This document shows, piece after piece, positions 36,059 to 46,755 of a stretch of DNA of 64,000 nucleotides; the stretch's first letter is position 1, and each line of letters opens with the position of its first letter. The notes beneath the pieces were generated by a model. The model searched no databases and was not told the origin of the DNA. It saw only the letters and a list, made by a program, of their open reading frames with translations. Source of the stretch: Valencia hispanica (Eukaryota; Chordata; Actinopteri; Cyprinodontiformes; Valenciidae); NCBI GenBank assembly GCA_963556495.2, contig OY747705.1, forward strand, positions 37,974,798-38,038,797, written 5' to 3'. Made by a program: the position numbers and the translations under genes.

Positions 36059-38239
36059 CTTTTCTTGATTGATTCAGTTATCTGTACTCTGTGCGTAAGG
36101 TTGTCTAGCATTTTAGCTACTTTTTGCATTTTGAACTAACTCATTGTATGTATTGCTTGGATGCTAATGAGAACATGCTAGCTAGCATTAGCATGTCAGT
36201 TAGAATTGGCATGCTAGCTAGCACTTCTTATACCTCTTTAAACCTGTAACTACTTGTTTTTTATTTAGCTCTTTAAGCTTTGAAGCTCAATACATTTTGC
36301 TGAACGTAACTCAGCAACAGAACCTCTGATTGGGGATCCAACTGATTACACACCTTTAGTTCTCCTGAAATTTTCTAATAACTGTTACTGTAGAGTAATT
36401 TAGTTACAAACTCAGTTACTTATTGGAACAAATAGTGAGTAACTATAACTAATCACTAAAAGTAATGTTCTCAACAGTGGCCTGCACATGTTGCCAGCCT
36501 CTCACAGGGCAGCCTTTATGCAAATGAATCAAATGTTATAGACAGAATGACACAAAGCTCTCAGAAATCTATGAAAACCTTCTGAAAGCAACAAAAAAGA
36601 AACATTTCGCACATGGAAGCTGCTGTGAAGTTTAATTTAGAGCAAAACTTGGTCTCACCTTTTTAAATTAATTATTGTATGATACTGTGAGGACACAGGA
36701 GCTGGAGCTGCTAATGAATTCACCAGAGCAAGCGGTAGGAGATTGATTAATTCATCACAGGTAGCAGATCCCCTAGGTCTTAGGAGTTCCCATGTGGTCA
36801 AATCCCACTTCCCCTTACCTGTTTATAGACCTGTGTCCCTTCTCGTAGTGTTGTTGTTACACTCCTATCCCTCCTTCTTTCGCAGTGATCACTCCCTCTC
36901 TCTCCTTTGGGACTGGTGGTGACACTAAAAGAAAATGACTTATTAATTAACTGCTTTATTTTAGTTTCTTTTTCTCTTGGGTTTCTTTCTCTGTCAATCA
37001 GATCATCCAGCAGTTCGAGTTTAAAATTATTAAAGGAACAAGTACAAAGAACAGAAAGGTTGTGACGATTGCCAAATGTTGTTAAAAAAAACTGTTTATG
37101 TATGCTCCTCGGGTGTGTCATATTAACTTGTACACGCCTCTTAGCAGTCAACAGAGAGGATTCAGGAAAAAGCACAGGTTGATGATTTCTTTTTGACTGA
37201 TTTAAAAAAAACAACTTGTTTTTGATCTTATGATTTGGACGGAAGCCTCATTCTTTATTTGAAAATGTATTAGAAATGATGTTGCAAATTAAAAATGTAT
37301 TGAAAGGGTAATACAATGAAATAATTTTGAAAACATTGAAATTGACTCTAGCTCCTTTCATGATTAGTTGTGTAAAAGATTTCAATGGGACCACATTGCT
37401 AATCGTAGTTTAAAGAACCCACCTGGGTCATGCTGTACTTTGTTTTGCATGAGACCTTTGTAGTGTTTGATTAACTTACTCCTTAAAACCAATCTCTTGA
37501 AACCCTCAGATGAATCAAACCGCTACAATGTGAAGGTGAAACAGGAAAGGAAGAAGGTGAGGAGAAGAAAAAAACATTAGGTTAGATGGTTGTTTTTTTT
37601 CAGCTGGCGCTGAAGTGGAAACTCAACCAGAAGAAAGCACTGGATTGATCCCTCTCTCCTCTAACAAGGGGAGATTTGAGGAGATTTCCTCTCCATGTCT
37701 GGAGGAATTCATCCCTTTCATCCCCCTCACTTCTCCCGTTTATCTCCCCACTCGTCTGAAGACCACCTCCAATCCCTCCGTCTCCTTCCCCCAAAGCCTG
37801 CGAGACGGGGGGAAACCCTGTTTGTGCAGGTTTCCGTAAGCTCCCCCATTGCACTTACGAACACAAATACAGAAAACTTTCACGGCAACACAAGCTTACA
37901 CTTAACCTTATGTACCAGAGTTCATAATTCATGTCTTAGAAGTTATAATTTGAAGTTTTACAGCATTTCAGGAGAAACCTTTACCTGCCATTTATCAGAT
38001 AAGGCAGTTCGCAATTTAGGAAGTTTCAAACAAGATTCCAAACCATGACTCTTATAGTGGACTTCTTGGAATCTTTCAAGAAAAGCCATAGGTTGCAGAT
38101 AGATTACAAGGAAACACAAAATAAGATATAATTGTTCAAAGATACAAGTCAAAAAAATAGTTCATAAAATGTATGTAATCAATAGAGAATTTGAGAGAAG
38201 GAGATAGAAATACATCGTACTAGCTGTACAACACTTGTA
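36059..38239. other. Non-coding stretch, no gene supported
   Basis: Unique sequence. The local block gctagctagcattagcatgt (about 36179-36198) is a short imperfect palindromic cluster. 36685-36765 has taatgaattc and gattgattaattcatc motifs suggestive of homeodomain sites. A plus-strand open stretch at 37615-37839 follows a T-run and CAG that mimic a splice acceptor, but no known domain is seen. Confidence 0.45.
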
Positions 38240-38303
38240 TTCATTCATTCATTCATTCATTGATTTATCCATCCATCCATCCATCCATCCATCCATCCAT
38301 CCA
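38240..38303. repeat. ATTC then ATCC tetranucleotide microsatellites
   Basis: ATTC units occupy 38240-38261 and ATCC units 38266-38303, separated by gattt. They are adjacent but distinct repeat classes. Confidence 0.9.
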
Positions 38304-38429
38304 AGATCTTGTATTGTTCTCTACAGTGGATCGGGAGCCAATGGAGCTGCATGACAAGTGGTATGATATGAGAAAACTTTGGTGATTGGGTCATCAGCAA
38401 TTTGTACAACCTGCAGACAGTACAATGAT

Positions 38430-38765
38430 GTTTAGCTTAGACTTAGAAACACTGTCCCTCCAGCATGTCAAGGGTCTTCCTCTGGGTCACCTCTGAATGG
38501 GAAGTGCCCGGATCACCTCACCAGGATCCTGATCAGATCCCATCTCAAATGACTCCTCCCGATGTGGAGGAGCAGCGTCTCTACTCTGAGCCCCTCCTGG
38601 ATGACTGATCTTCTCACTATTTCTATAAGGGAGAGTCCAGACACCCTTTGGAGGAAACTCATTTCAGATGCTTGTATATGTGATCTTGTTTTATCGGTCA
38701 CTAAAAACATTGAGAGCTTTGCCTTTCAACTCCACCATGATGAGGTGGCAGCCCAGGGATAGGAA
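38430..38765. mobile_element. Dispersed teleost repeat, LINE-like, family uncertain
   Basis: Contains gatgtggaggagcagcgtct followed by ctactctgagcccctcctgg and gagagtccagacaccct. I recognise this order of words from a repeat present in many fish genomes. The frame is broken. It is flanked on both sides by L2-like minus-strand LINE sequence, so it may be a nested insertion. Confidence 0.45.
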
Positions 38766-38879
38766 GAAACAAAAGAAGAAACAAACCCATGATTAAGAAT
38801 TTCCATTTCAAATCATGAGATGACACTGCTTAACTTAGAAATGTTTCTTAAATAGCATAAAAGCGAGTGAACCAGAGAC

Positions 38880-39330
38880 TGAACATGACCATCTAAGGTA
38901 AAACCAGACTCAAAGTTTACTCCAATGTTCCTGATGCAAGACTTGGCATAGAAGCCTAGATCACCAAGAGTTTCCATTATTCTTCTTGGGGCACAAACAA
39001 TGATTTATTTTTTTTCTTCTTTCAGTGAGAGAAAATCTTTAGACATCCAACCTTTTACACACTCTAAGCACTTAGATGAGACATTCAGTTTAGAGACTCC
39101 ATGAGGCTTAAAAGATATGTATAACTGAATGTCATCTGTGTAGTAGTGATGTGAGACATCTTCAAAACTGCTCAAAATGTGTTGAATAGGGAGCATGTAA
39201 ACTGGAAATAACAATAGCCTCAAAACATAACCTTGAGGTACACCATAAAAACATGATTTAAGAAGAACTATAATTTGAAGCAGACCAAAAAAAACAAAAC
39301 AATTTTGAGTACAATCTGGTGGTCAACTGT
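38880..39330 (-). pseudogene. LINE RT fragment with altered catalytic box
   Basis: The minus-strand reading at 39005-39223 gives VYMLPIQHILSSFEDVS followed by HHYYTDDIQLYISF, the region around RT motif C, then a C-terminal block to SLKEEKK. The catalytic box reads YTDD rather than YADD. Upstream blocks near 39230-39330 are out of frame. It is too decayed for a firm clade, though it resembles L2/CR1 RTs. Confidence 0.65.
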
Positions 39331-39480
39331 GTCAAAGGGAGGAAGCTGGAGTTCCAAAGAGACCACCCATGTGTGCTCAGGGAGAACATATAAACTCCAT
39401 TCAGAAAGAACCCGTGCCTGAAATCAAACCCAGGACATTTTTGGTTCAATGTAGAACTGTGAAACCTTGCAGCCTAAACA
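39331..39480 (-). mobile_element. Short dispersed repeat (SINE-like) fragment
   Basis: Includes tgctcagggagaacatataa and gaaatcaaacccaggac, words common in a teleost short repeat. Only part of the unit is present. Confidence 0.4.
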
Positions 39481-41826
39481 CAATCTCTCTAGCATTTATG
39501 ACTTAGAAGTTGGAAATGTAGCTGTCTGATTACCGGTGTTACGAACACATCATAGTATATCATAACACATCTTATGACTAGCGTTTCTGATTAAATCCTG
39601 ACCTGGAAGCTTATGTTAGAAATGTGCATGGACATATATGTTCAATGTTGTAAACGTATTTACTATATGAGGTCACAAGTAAAATCAAAACAATCATCAT
39701 TAATCTAAACAGGCATCGGCATGAACATATTCAAACATTTTGGCTGTAGCTGGTCACAGTTTCTTTAAAATACTCAAATATTTCCTCTTAAAATTTAAGA
39801 AAACACCAGGGAACATTGATGAACTTAGAAATTAGGTATCTTGGGAAAGGCTCATCATGTTAGGCAATGGTGGTCATGTGACCAGGATGTTATCATTTTC
39901 CCAAAATCTAAGTTTCCCAAGTACGAATAAAGTTGAGGTTTTAAAAATTTCTATATTTAAAATTTGGAATTCTTTTCACCAAAATATTATTTGTAGGTTG
40001 GTGATATCAATAAAACAGTATCATTAAAGTATAGACAGGCTAAATAAAATGACCTGACTGACTGGGAAGTGGAGAGTGTGGGGGACCAAACACAGAGAGC
40101 CAGTCAGTCTGGCTTATTTCAGGTCTGGTAATATCCTTTTTTTTGTTTGTCGTCTCCATCATTGTGCTCTGTGAGCAAGTAGATGCAATCAGTTTTGGCC
40201 CATTTCCAGCGTGTTCAACTACCTCGTCATCATGGATGGACTGCCTGTGTTTCTGAGGATAAGAGTAAGATTTCTGACATGTGGGGATGCAAGTGGGGCT
40301 GCAGGAATGAAGATCCCTTCACAGGGGGACAGCTTTGTGTCCCTGTCCCCCCTTTTGCCTCTCAACAACCCCCTGGACAGGCAATAGAGTCATTTGCTCA
40401 GCCTTATGATGTGGTCACGGCATGTTACTGTTGAGTTGTGAGGCGCCACCTCCTCCATCCTCTCTGCCTGGCTTCCTACCCCTTCCACAAACTATCCAGG
40501 ACAGAAGGTTTCTCCCTTCTCTCTCACTACAATTCCCCATCCCTCAGTGGTCAGTGCGGAGGGAAGAGCTGCTGACGCAGGGCAGCAGAGGTAACAAGCT
40601 TACCTGCGGATAATCTCCTAAAAGAAATTTCAAGGGAAGAAATAAGAGAGCAGGAGAGGGTGGGAGACAGAGAGACGAGGCAGGAGACATGGATGGAGGA
40701 AAAAAAAAAAACTTAGCAAAGTTTTTAGTCCCTGACTTGCTGTGCCAAGCACTTCCTATTCTCCGAGCCAACTTCCCCTCTGTGGTCAAGCACTTACTGC
40801 TCCCACAGTGCCCTCGCAGTGGAAAAAGGGTGGAGGAAAGGAGAAGCAGGGAAAGCAGAGAGAGTTGAGTTTTTAAAAAAGCCAGAGAACTCCTCTTTAA
40901 GTCTACCCTAAGCTTCAAAAACCACTAGAAATAGGTCTGATGGATATAATGGGAGTGACTTACTAATTACATATATTGTGACTTTTACCAAGGTGGTAAA
41001 AGATTATGCTTTTGTTGTAACTAAAATGAATAAATTAAGGACATTATATCCATACAATAAGCTCACATATAATTCTGATTATATTATTTGCATTCCTTAA
41101 TATACCCCCCAAATCTGACACTCAGCAGATTGTAGTACCCTAAAGTATTAAACCTGGTTAAAGTCTCCCAAAATGTTAAACATAGAAACAACTTAATCCA
41201 TGTATAATGTCTGTCTACCCTTTTAATTTAATAAACAAAAATTAGGAAGTGACTGGTTACTTGATTTGTTTCTGAATCTCATTTTTCTTAAAATGATCAG
41301 GGTCAAGTGACCCAGACTTCGTTCTGTGTGTGAAAATGAGGGAAATGAATTGGCATCATTGTAGCACTTAGAGAACACACCAATTTGTTTATTAGTTGTT
41401 ATTAGTAATTTTGTTTTTATGGCCATGGGGAAACACCTCATGGTGCTTTTAAGTACATGTTGTAAACTAGATCATCTGTACTGGAAGTGCCCTAAAATAA
41501 TATAATTCAATTTTAATATGATCAAATGTCAACACAGTCTCATCAAACATTTCCTAAAAACATCTATAAATATTTGCTATTTATTATTGATTTTTTTAAA
41601 TGATCAAACTAACCCCAACTCCAGCCACTTAAAAAAATGAAATCAAAGAATTATTGAATACTTTAAAAATCTAATTATAAGAAATGTTTGAAACTTTCTT
41701 AATAAAAGGTCATTAGGTGCATTTGGTTACACTGTGATCCTATGGTACAGGAGGATATTTGAATATTCAAATCTAGTAAATAAGATCAAAATAACTGTTC
41801 AGTACCATGGACATGGTATGACATGG
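39481..41826. other. Non-coding stretch, no gene supported
   Basis: Unique sequence. 40180-40620 is less AT-rich, with a pyrimidine-rich block at 40430-40550. Open stretches up to 124 codons (40544-40918, minus) are serine/leucine-rich translations of pyrimidine tracts and carry no domain. Confidence 0.5.
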
Positions 41827-42042
41827 CTTAAGAAAATGGACTTGTGTCTGTTCTGATCTTGTTAGATCTCAGTGCTGCTTTTGACACAGTCGATCATAAT
41901 ATTCTCTTAGAAAGGCTTGAACGTGTTGCAGGGATCAAAGGAACAGCACTAGGCTGGTTTAAATCATATTTGTCTGATAGATTCCAGTTTGTACATCTAA
42001 ATGATAAATCTTCTTTGCTCTCGGGGGTTGCTTCCAAACACA
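41827..42042 (+). pseudogene. Inverted piece of L2 RT (motif A region)
   Basis: The plus strand encodes [20 protein letters not shown] and [17 protein letters not shown], which belong directly downstream of the point where the adjoining minus-strand L2 ORF2 breaks off. The piece is bounded by aatggacttgtg at the left and its reverse complement cacaagtccatt at the right (about 42041-42052). The segment has therefore been flipped relative to the rest of the element. No L2 sequence continues to the left, so the 3' part of the element is missing. Confidence 0.85.
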
Positions 42043-43703
42043 AGTCCATTATCTGAGGCCATGAGAATATCATTAGTAACCTTCACCAGTGCTGTGTCAG
42101 TGCTATGATGAGCTCTAAAACCTGACTTAAACTCTTCAAACAGCTCATTACTGTTTAGATGCTCACAGACTTGATTAGCAACAATTTTCTCAAGGACCAA
42201 CATACAAGTTGAAGGTTTAGATGAGGCTAATATTTTTGATAATTCCGAAAGCTCGACTGAATCAAAACAGCCTAAGCACAACTGAGGTTCTACAGTTCTT
42301 TCCGATACTGCCTCATTTACTGAGGAAGAAGTAATCATGTTTGGGAGGATGCCAATGATTTTATTTTGAATAGAATTAATTTTATTTATGAAGAATCCAA
42401 TAAAATCATCACTGCTAAGAGCTGGGGGAATAGTTGGCTCAACAGAGCTATGACTCTGTGTAAGTTTGGCAAATGTACTAAAAAGAAACCTAGGATTGTT
42501 TTTATTCGCCTCTATTAATGATGAAAAATATGCTGTTCTAGCTTGTCGAAGGGTCTTTTTATACAGCAGTAGACTGTTATTCCAGGTTAAATAGGAATCC
42601 TCTAGGTGTGTAGAGTGCCATTTTCTCTCCAACTTCCTAGTGTTCTGCTTTAAAGTACGCAACTCTGCGTTGAACCAAGGAGTCAGCCTCCTATGGCTAG
42701 CCACTTTCTTTTTTAAGGGGGCTACACTATCTAATGCCAAACGCAATGAGGACATAACGCTGTGAACCAGACCATCAATTTCTGAAGGGTTAGAGATAGA
42801 ATTGCTGCCATCCACTGTGTTACCCTGAGACACTAAGGAAAGTAAGAATGGAACAGATTCTTTAAAAATTGTTACAGCATTGTCTGATAAAGCTCTACTA
42901 TAATGAAATTTTCTTTCAGATTTAAGATGTTCAGTTAAAGTAAATCCAAAAGTTATTAAGAAATGGTCAGACAGGACCGGGTTATGTGGGTAGACTGTTA
43001 TTTCCTCACACTCAATACCGTATGTCAGTACAAGGTTCAAAGTGTGTTTACCTGAGTGGGTGGATCCCTGTACATTTTGAGTAAAGCCAATTGAGTCTAA
43101 TATAGCATTAAAGGCTGCATTTAGGCTATCACTTTCAGTATCCACATGAATATTAAAGTCCCCCACTATAATAACCCTATCCGTATTTAATACTAAATCA
43201 GATAAAAAATGTGAGATCTGATCCAAGAATTGAGAGTAAGGGCCTGGTGGACGATACAAAACCACAAACAAAAATGGTCTTAATGTTTTGCAACTTGGAT
43301 GAGGAAAATTAAGGGTTAGATGTTCAAAAGAACTGTAGCTATCAATTGGTCTGGGACTAATTAGTAAATCAGAACGAAAAATGGTTGCAACTCCTCCCCC
43401 TTGCCCAGTACTTCTAGGAATGTGAAAATTTAAATGACTGGAAAGAGTTGACTTATTTATACTGACATAATCCTCCTGCTGCAACCAGGTTTCTGTGAGA
43501 CAAAGGAAATCAATGTGATTATCACAAATCAAGTCATTTACTAACAAAGTCTTTGAGGAGAGATATCTTCTGTTTAATAAACCACATTTAATAGATTTAT
43601 TTTTCTGTTCAGTCAAAGTTGTATTTACTTTTATGAGATTTCCATAATTTGCTTTTGTTGGCTTAACTTTTAATCCATTTAATTTTGGCCGTGGGCAAGA
43701 CAC
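42043..43703 (-). pseudogene. L2 LINE ORF2: endonuclease intact-looking, RT deleted and inverted
   Basis: One open minus-strand frame of about 568 codons. The APE-type endonuclease covers about residues 35-255, with [29 protein letters not shown] and the late SDHFLI motif. A linker rich in basic residues follows (335-440). RT begins only at [13 protein letters not shown], joined directly to KPSTC, so roughly the first RT block is deleted. The frame then ends a few codons after ASDNGLV at the inversion junction. The host L2 continues into ORF1 at 43797-44382. Confidence 0.9.
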
Positions 43704-43796
43704 TGTTTCTATAGGGTAATGGGTGGGTAACAGTACAGAAGCAGCAGAGAGGTGGGTTAAACTACGACTCTGCTTCCTGGTCTGGACCCTGGGTTG

Positions 43797-44382
43797 TCAG
43801 TGTTTTGGAGGACTAATAAATTCGGCCATATTCCTAGAAAGAAGAGCTGCTCCATCCAAAGTGGGATGGATGCCGTCTCTCCAGATCAGACCAGGTTTTC
43901 CCCAAAATGTTCTCCAGTTATCAATGTAGCCCACATCGTTTGCAGGACACCACCCAGACAACCATTGATGGAATGACAGCATGCGGCTAAACATGTCGTC
44001 ACTGGTCCGATCAGGCAGGGGACCAGAAAAGATTACAGAGTCGGACATTGTTTTGGCAAACTTCCACACCGAAGCAACACTAATTTTAGTGACCTCCGAT
44101 TGGCGTAACCGGGTGTCATTACCGCCAGCGTGAATAACAATCTTATTGTATTTACGCTTATCTTTAGCCAGCAGTTTCAGGTAGGATTTGATGTCGCCCG
44201 TTCTTGCCCCTGGCAAACATTTGACTATGGTCAATGGTGTCTCTAATGCCACGTTTCCGACTATGGAGCTGCCAATTACCAGGGTCGACTTCTCAGCGGG
44301 TGTGTTGCTGAGCGGGGAAAATCTGTTAGAAACGTGGACTGGTTGGTGGTGGCCCGGGGGCTGGGTCCTAGAACTATGCTTC
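43797..44382 (-). pseudogene. L2 LINE ORF1 C-terminal part: SGNH esterase with all motifs
   Basis: The minus-strand frame encodes a complete-looking SGNH hydrolase fold. Block I serine is in VIGSSIVGN, block III in HAGGNDTRL, and block V D-x-x-H in [10 protein letters not shown], in the expected order and spacing (about residues 47-55, 96-103, 180-186 of the open frame). This is the known ORF1 domain of fish L2 elements; its substrate is not established. The ORF1 N-terminus is 13 kb away at 57335-57632 because an L1 inserted here. The first codons of the open frame at 44383-44417 belong to the L1, not to L2. Confidence 0.9.
44370..44382. repeat. Target duplication of the L1 insertion, left copy
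   Basis: agaactatgcttc here and agaactatacttc at 57322-57334 bracket the L1. The single G/A difference is a later mutation. Joining the flanks restores the L2 ORF1 order. Confidence 0.85.
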
Positions 44383-44841
44383 CTAATGTGTTTTCTGCAT
44401 GCTATGACTCCAGACAAAGGGGAGTAGCAATATTAATAAATAAAAATGTAAATTTTACAGTAATAGATACAGTTTCAGATCCAGAGGGTAGATTTATTAT
44501 AGTAAAACTATCTATACATAACCAAAAGTTATGTATTGTCAGTATATATGGTCCAAATGTTGATGACCCCTCATTCTTTCATTCCTTCTTCTCTGTGCTC
44601 CTTGAACACATGGATTGCTCACTTCTTCTTGGGGGCGACCTCAACTTTGGTTTAAATGAAGAAATAGACAGGCTCAGCACAGCAGGGACTCAGCGCAGCT
44701 GGAAATCTATAGATATAGTCAAACAGTACATGAGCGATTATGGACTTTGTGATGCATGGCGATCACTTCACCCCAATGACAAAAAATATACTTTCTTCTC
44801 AAATGTCCACCATTCATATTCTCGACTGGATTATTTGTTAG
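44383..44841 (+). pseudogene. Tx1/L1 LINE ORF2, N-terminal endonuclease part
   Basis: 5'-truncated L1 that starts inside the APE-type endonuclease. RRGVAILI-type motif ([11 protein letters not shown]), IVSIYGPN, LLLGGDLNF with the catalytic D/N pair, and SRLDYLLV are in order. The frame breaks at the ERV 3' LTR at 44842. It resumes at 54058 in the same frame once one TTAG copy is discounted, running into the SDHAPVSL motif. The truncated 5' end lies directly against the target duplication, as expected for incomplete reverse transcription. Confidence 0.9.
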
Positions 44842-45403
44842 TGTCGGCTTTTCTCACAATGTGCTCTGCCACTCACTTCCTGCTCAGAGAGGTGGGGGCG
44901 CCGAACTCCAAAAACCCCAACGGGAACTGTTTCAAAATAAGACTCAGAGCTGAGAGACATAGAGTTACAAAAACACACAAAATCAGATCTGTTTTGGAAA
45001 AGACGCACCTGCAGATGGGAATCAGACAAGATCTGACTGTCTGACTCGTTCTCTTACAGGGCTGTACCATTTTTATTTCAAGAAGAACAAAGAACATATC
45101 ACGTGACTCCTCTCTCCTCCTTCTACATCTTGACAGGTCATTTATTTTCTCCAGGTCTCTTGACCTTACCATGAACTGTGTTATAACATGACTTAAAGTT
45201 ATAGCTGATCCTCCCTGCTTTCAGTTCATATCTTTACTCAAGAGTTTTACTTAAAACCTTCAACCCTATAAAATACTGGTAGAGTCATGTTTTACTACCC
45301 TGAATAATATAAACAGGCCTATTACTTCTAAAGCTTAAAAAAGATATAATTAACACATATGTACTGCATAATAAAAATAGCCTTAAAAAAGTAGAATACA
45401 ACA
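44842..45403 (-). mobile_element. ERV 3' LTR (562 bp)
   Basis: Begins (plus strand) tgtcggcttttctcacaatg and ends gtagaatacaaca, so on the coding strand it runs TGTTG...CCGACA with TG/CA ends. It equals the right LTR in length, and every base compared matches. Possible polyadenylation signals, read on the minus strand, lie at about 45075 and 45144. The 99-codon open frame within it is seen in both LTRs and has no domain. Confidence 0.93.
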
Positions 45404-45437
45404 AATCCCTCTTTCAATCTATTTTTCAAATAGATTG
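45404..45437 (-). promoter_or_regulatory. Polypurine tract and adjoining perfect hairpin
   Basis: On the coding strand the sequence just before the 3' LTR is gattgaaagagggatt; the purine run gaaagaggga is the expected plus-strand primer site. It overlaps a perfect 10-bp inverted repeat, caatctattt (45415-45424) and aaatagattg (45428-45437), with a 3-bp loop. Confidence 0.7.
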
Positions 45438-45659
45438 ACCACTCCTCTGTACTTCCCCATCAGGCTCCATGTGAGGTATTAACAGATATTGACCTTGCAC
45501 ATTATCACCAACAGCTTTTTCAATACACTTTGTGAGCAAAGAACATATACAAGGAATACAACAACATCCACATAACACCATAGTTGACACAAATACTGCT
45601 AAAGAAACCATTATAGACATTGCCAGAGTCTTCCCTTTACCAAACATATTATTTAACAA
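45426..45659 (-). pseudogene. Env TM C-terminal remnant: membrane anchor and cytoplasmic tail
   Basis: The minus-strand open stretch of about 77 codons has a long hydrophobic segment (about residues 11-35) ending in a Cys cluster (CGCCCIPC) and a charged tail. This is the layout of retroviral TM anchors, where such cysteines are often palmitoylated. The upstream part of env (SU, cleavage site, fusion peptide, immunosuppressive region) is absent. The first codon shown is a non-ATG, so this is a remnant of a larger frame, not an independent gene. Similarity to fish retroviral Env tails is by recognition only. Confidence 0.65.
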
Positions 45660-46755
45660 ATTTGTCCCTCTTTCTAACCTGATTATTCAAAATGAGAAGA
45701 GTGTCTGTTTTTTTTTTATCCTTACCTTTAAGCAATATATTTTTAATTTATTATTATTGTTTTTTTATGTTTTAACCTAATTCTCAATATTCTTTTAGTA
45801 AAAGCAAACTCTAGCAATTGTCACCAACCCTAAAAACATCCTACAAAAACCACATCATAATGAAAAAAGAATAAGTAAAACAAGAATTAGTAGTCAGTGA
45901 ACCTGATTATACTTTAAACACTCCTTAAAATGTTTTATCTTATTACTAAAAAAGTTTTATAAAACCGTAAATACTGAATATAAAGAAGAAAATCTTACCA
46001 ATAGACTACTTAAAAATTATTTGACACCCTCTTAGGCAGTGTCTAGCAATCTGCACCTGTAAATAAAAATCGGTTAGACAACCTGTAAAATACAAGAAAA
46101 ATGATTAGTAAGTGTTCAGTCTTTATTATTTTGTTCTCTAGTCTTCGCTCTTGTGTATTTCTCTGGCAGCAGGTGGCTACCAGAGTGATGAAATGATTCA
46201 GTACAGTGGAGTCTTTATTTTCCCAAAGTTACTGTCTTTTCTGCAGATCGCCCTCACTGAAATGACAGTTACTTCATTAACTGAACATTTCCCCCAGTAA
46301 ACACAAATGCACAGACAGGCCCCGCCTCCAATAGCTTCCCTCACCGATTGTGAGGTGGTCAAAACCTGCTGTGAAATGTGTTTGATTTCTTGCGATCTTT
46401 TCTCTTCGGTACAATCCCTCTTCGAGAAAAGCAAGTCCAAATTGCTTATCTCGCCCAATTTTTTTGCACATATAGATTACACTGGATGATTACAGCAACT
46501 TCAACCAATCTTCTGGGTGGGTCAGGCCCCGCCTCCTGGCTTCGGCAGTCGACACCGCCTAGTCAGAACCGACACCACCCGCTGCAAAGAGATTTTCCCA
46601 GGTCAGCAGAGAGCTGCTGCAGCGTGAGGGACAGGAGAGGGGTCGGAAGGAAAAAGGAGACCAGGCCCTTCAGATGCTGATGATCACTGCGAGGGTCCGG
46701 GTCAGGGTGCGGTGACACCTGAGGTTCTCTGCCAGCTGTAAATTTAAAGTTGAAT
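45660..46755 (-). other. ERV interior without recognisable integrase or env
   Basis: Where about 3 kb of integrase and env should lie, there is 1.1 kb of mostly AT-rich sequence with frequent stops on the coding strand. 46260-46700 is less AT-rich and has short frames (46198-46458, 64-100 codons) with no HHCC zinc finger or DDE motif. It may be remnant env leader, a replacement sequence, or junk captured during deletion. Confidence 0.6.

Noticed and set aside
36798..37214. 138-codon minus-strand frame
   Set aside because: No domain, start context or repeat family recognised. A single open stretch of this size is expected by chance in 64 kb.
37615..37839. Possible exon after a T-run and CAG
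   Set aside because: The acceptor-like sequence is short, no donor with a consistent frame was seen, and the peptide has no recognisable domain.
40544..40918. 124-codon minus-strand open stretch
   Set aside because: Translation of pyrimidine-rich tracts giving Leu/Ser runs; not credible as protein.
44873..45172. 99-codon minus-strand frame present twice, once in each LTR (also 53527-53826)
   Set aside because: Its duplication is explained by LTR identity. It has no domain or signal peptide, and an LTR-encoded accessory protein cannot be supported from one family copy pair.
46198..46471. Short frames that might be an ERV accessory gene
   Set aside because: Two overlapping frames of 64-86 codons without motif, in a region that looks deleted and rearranged.
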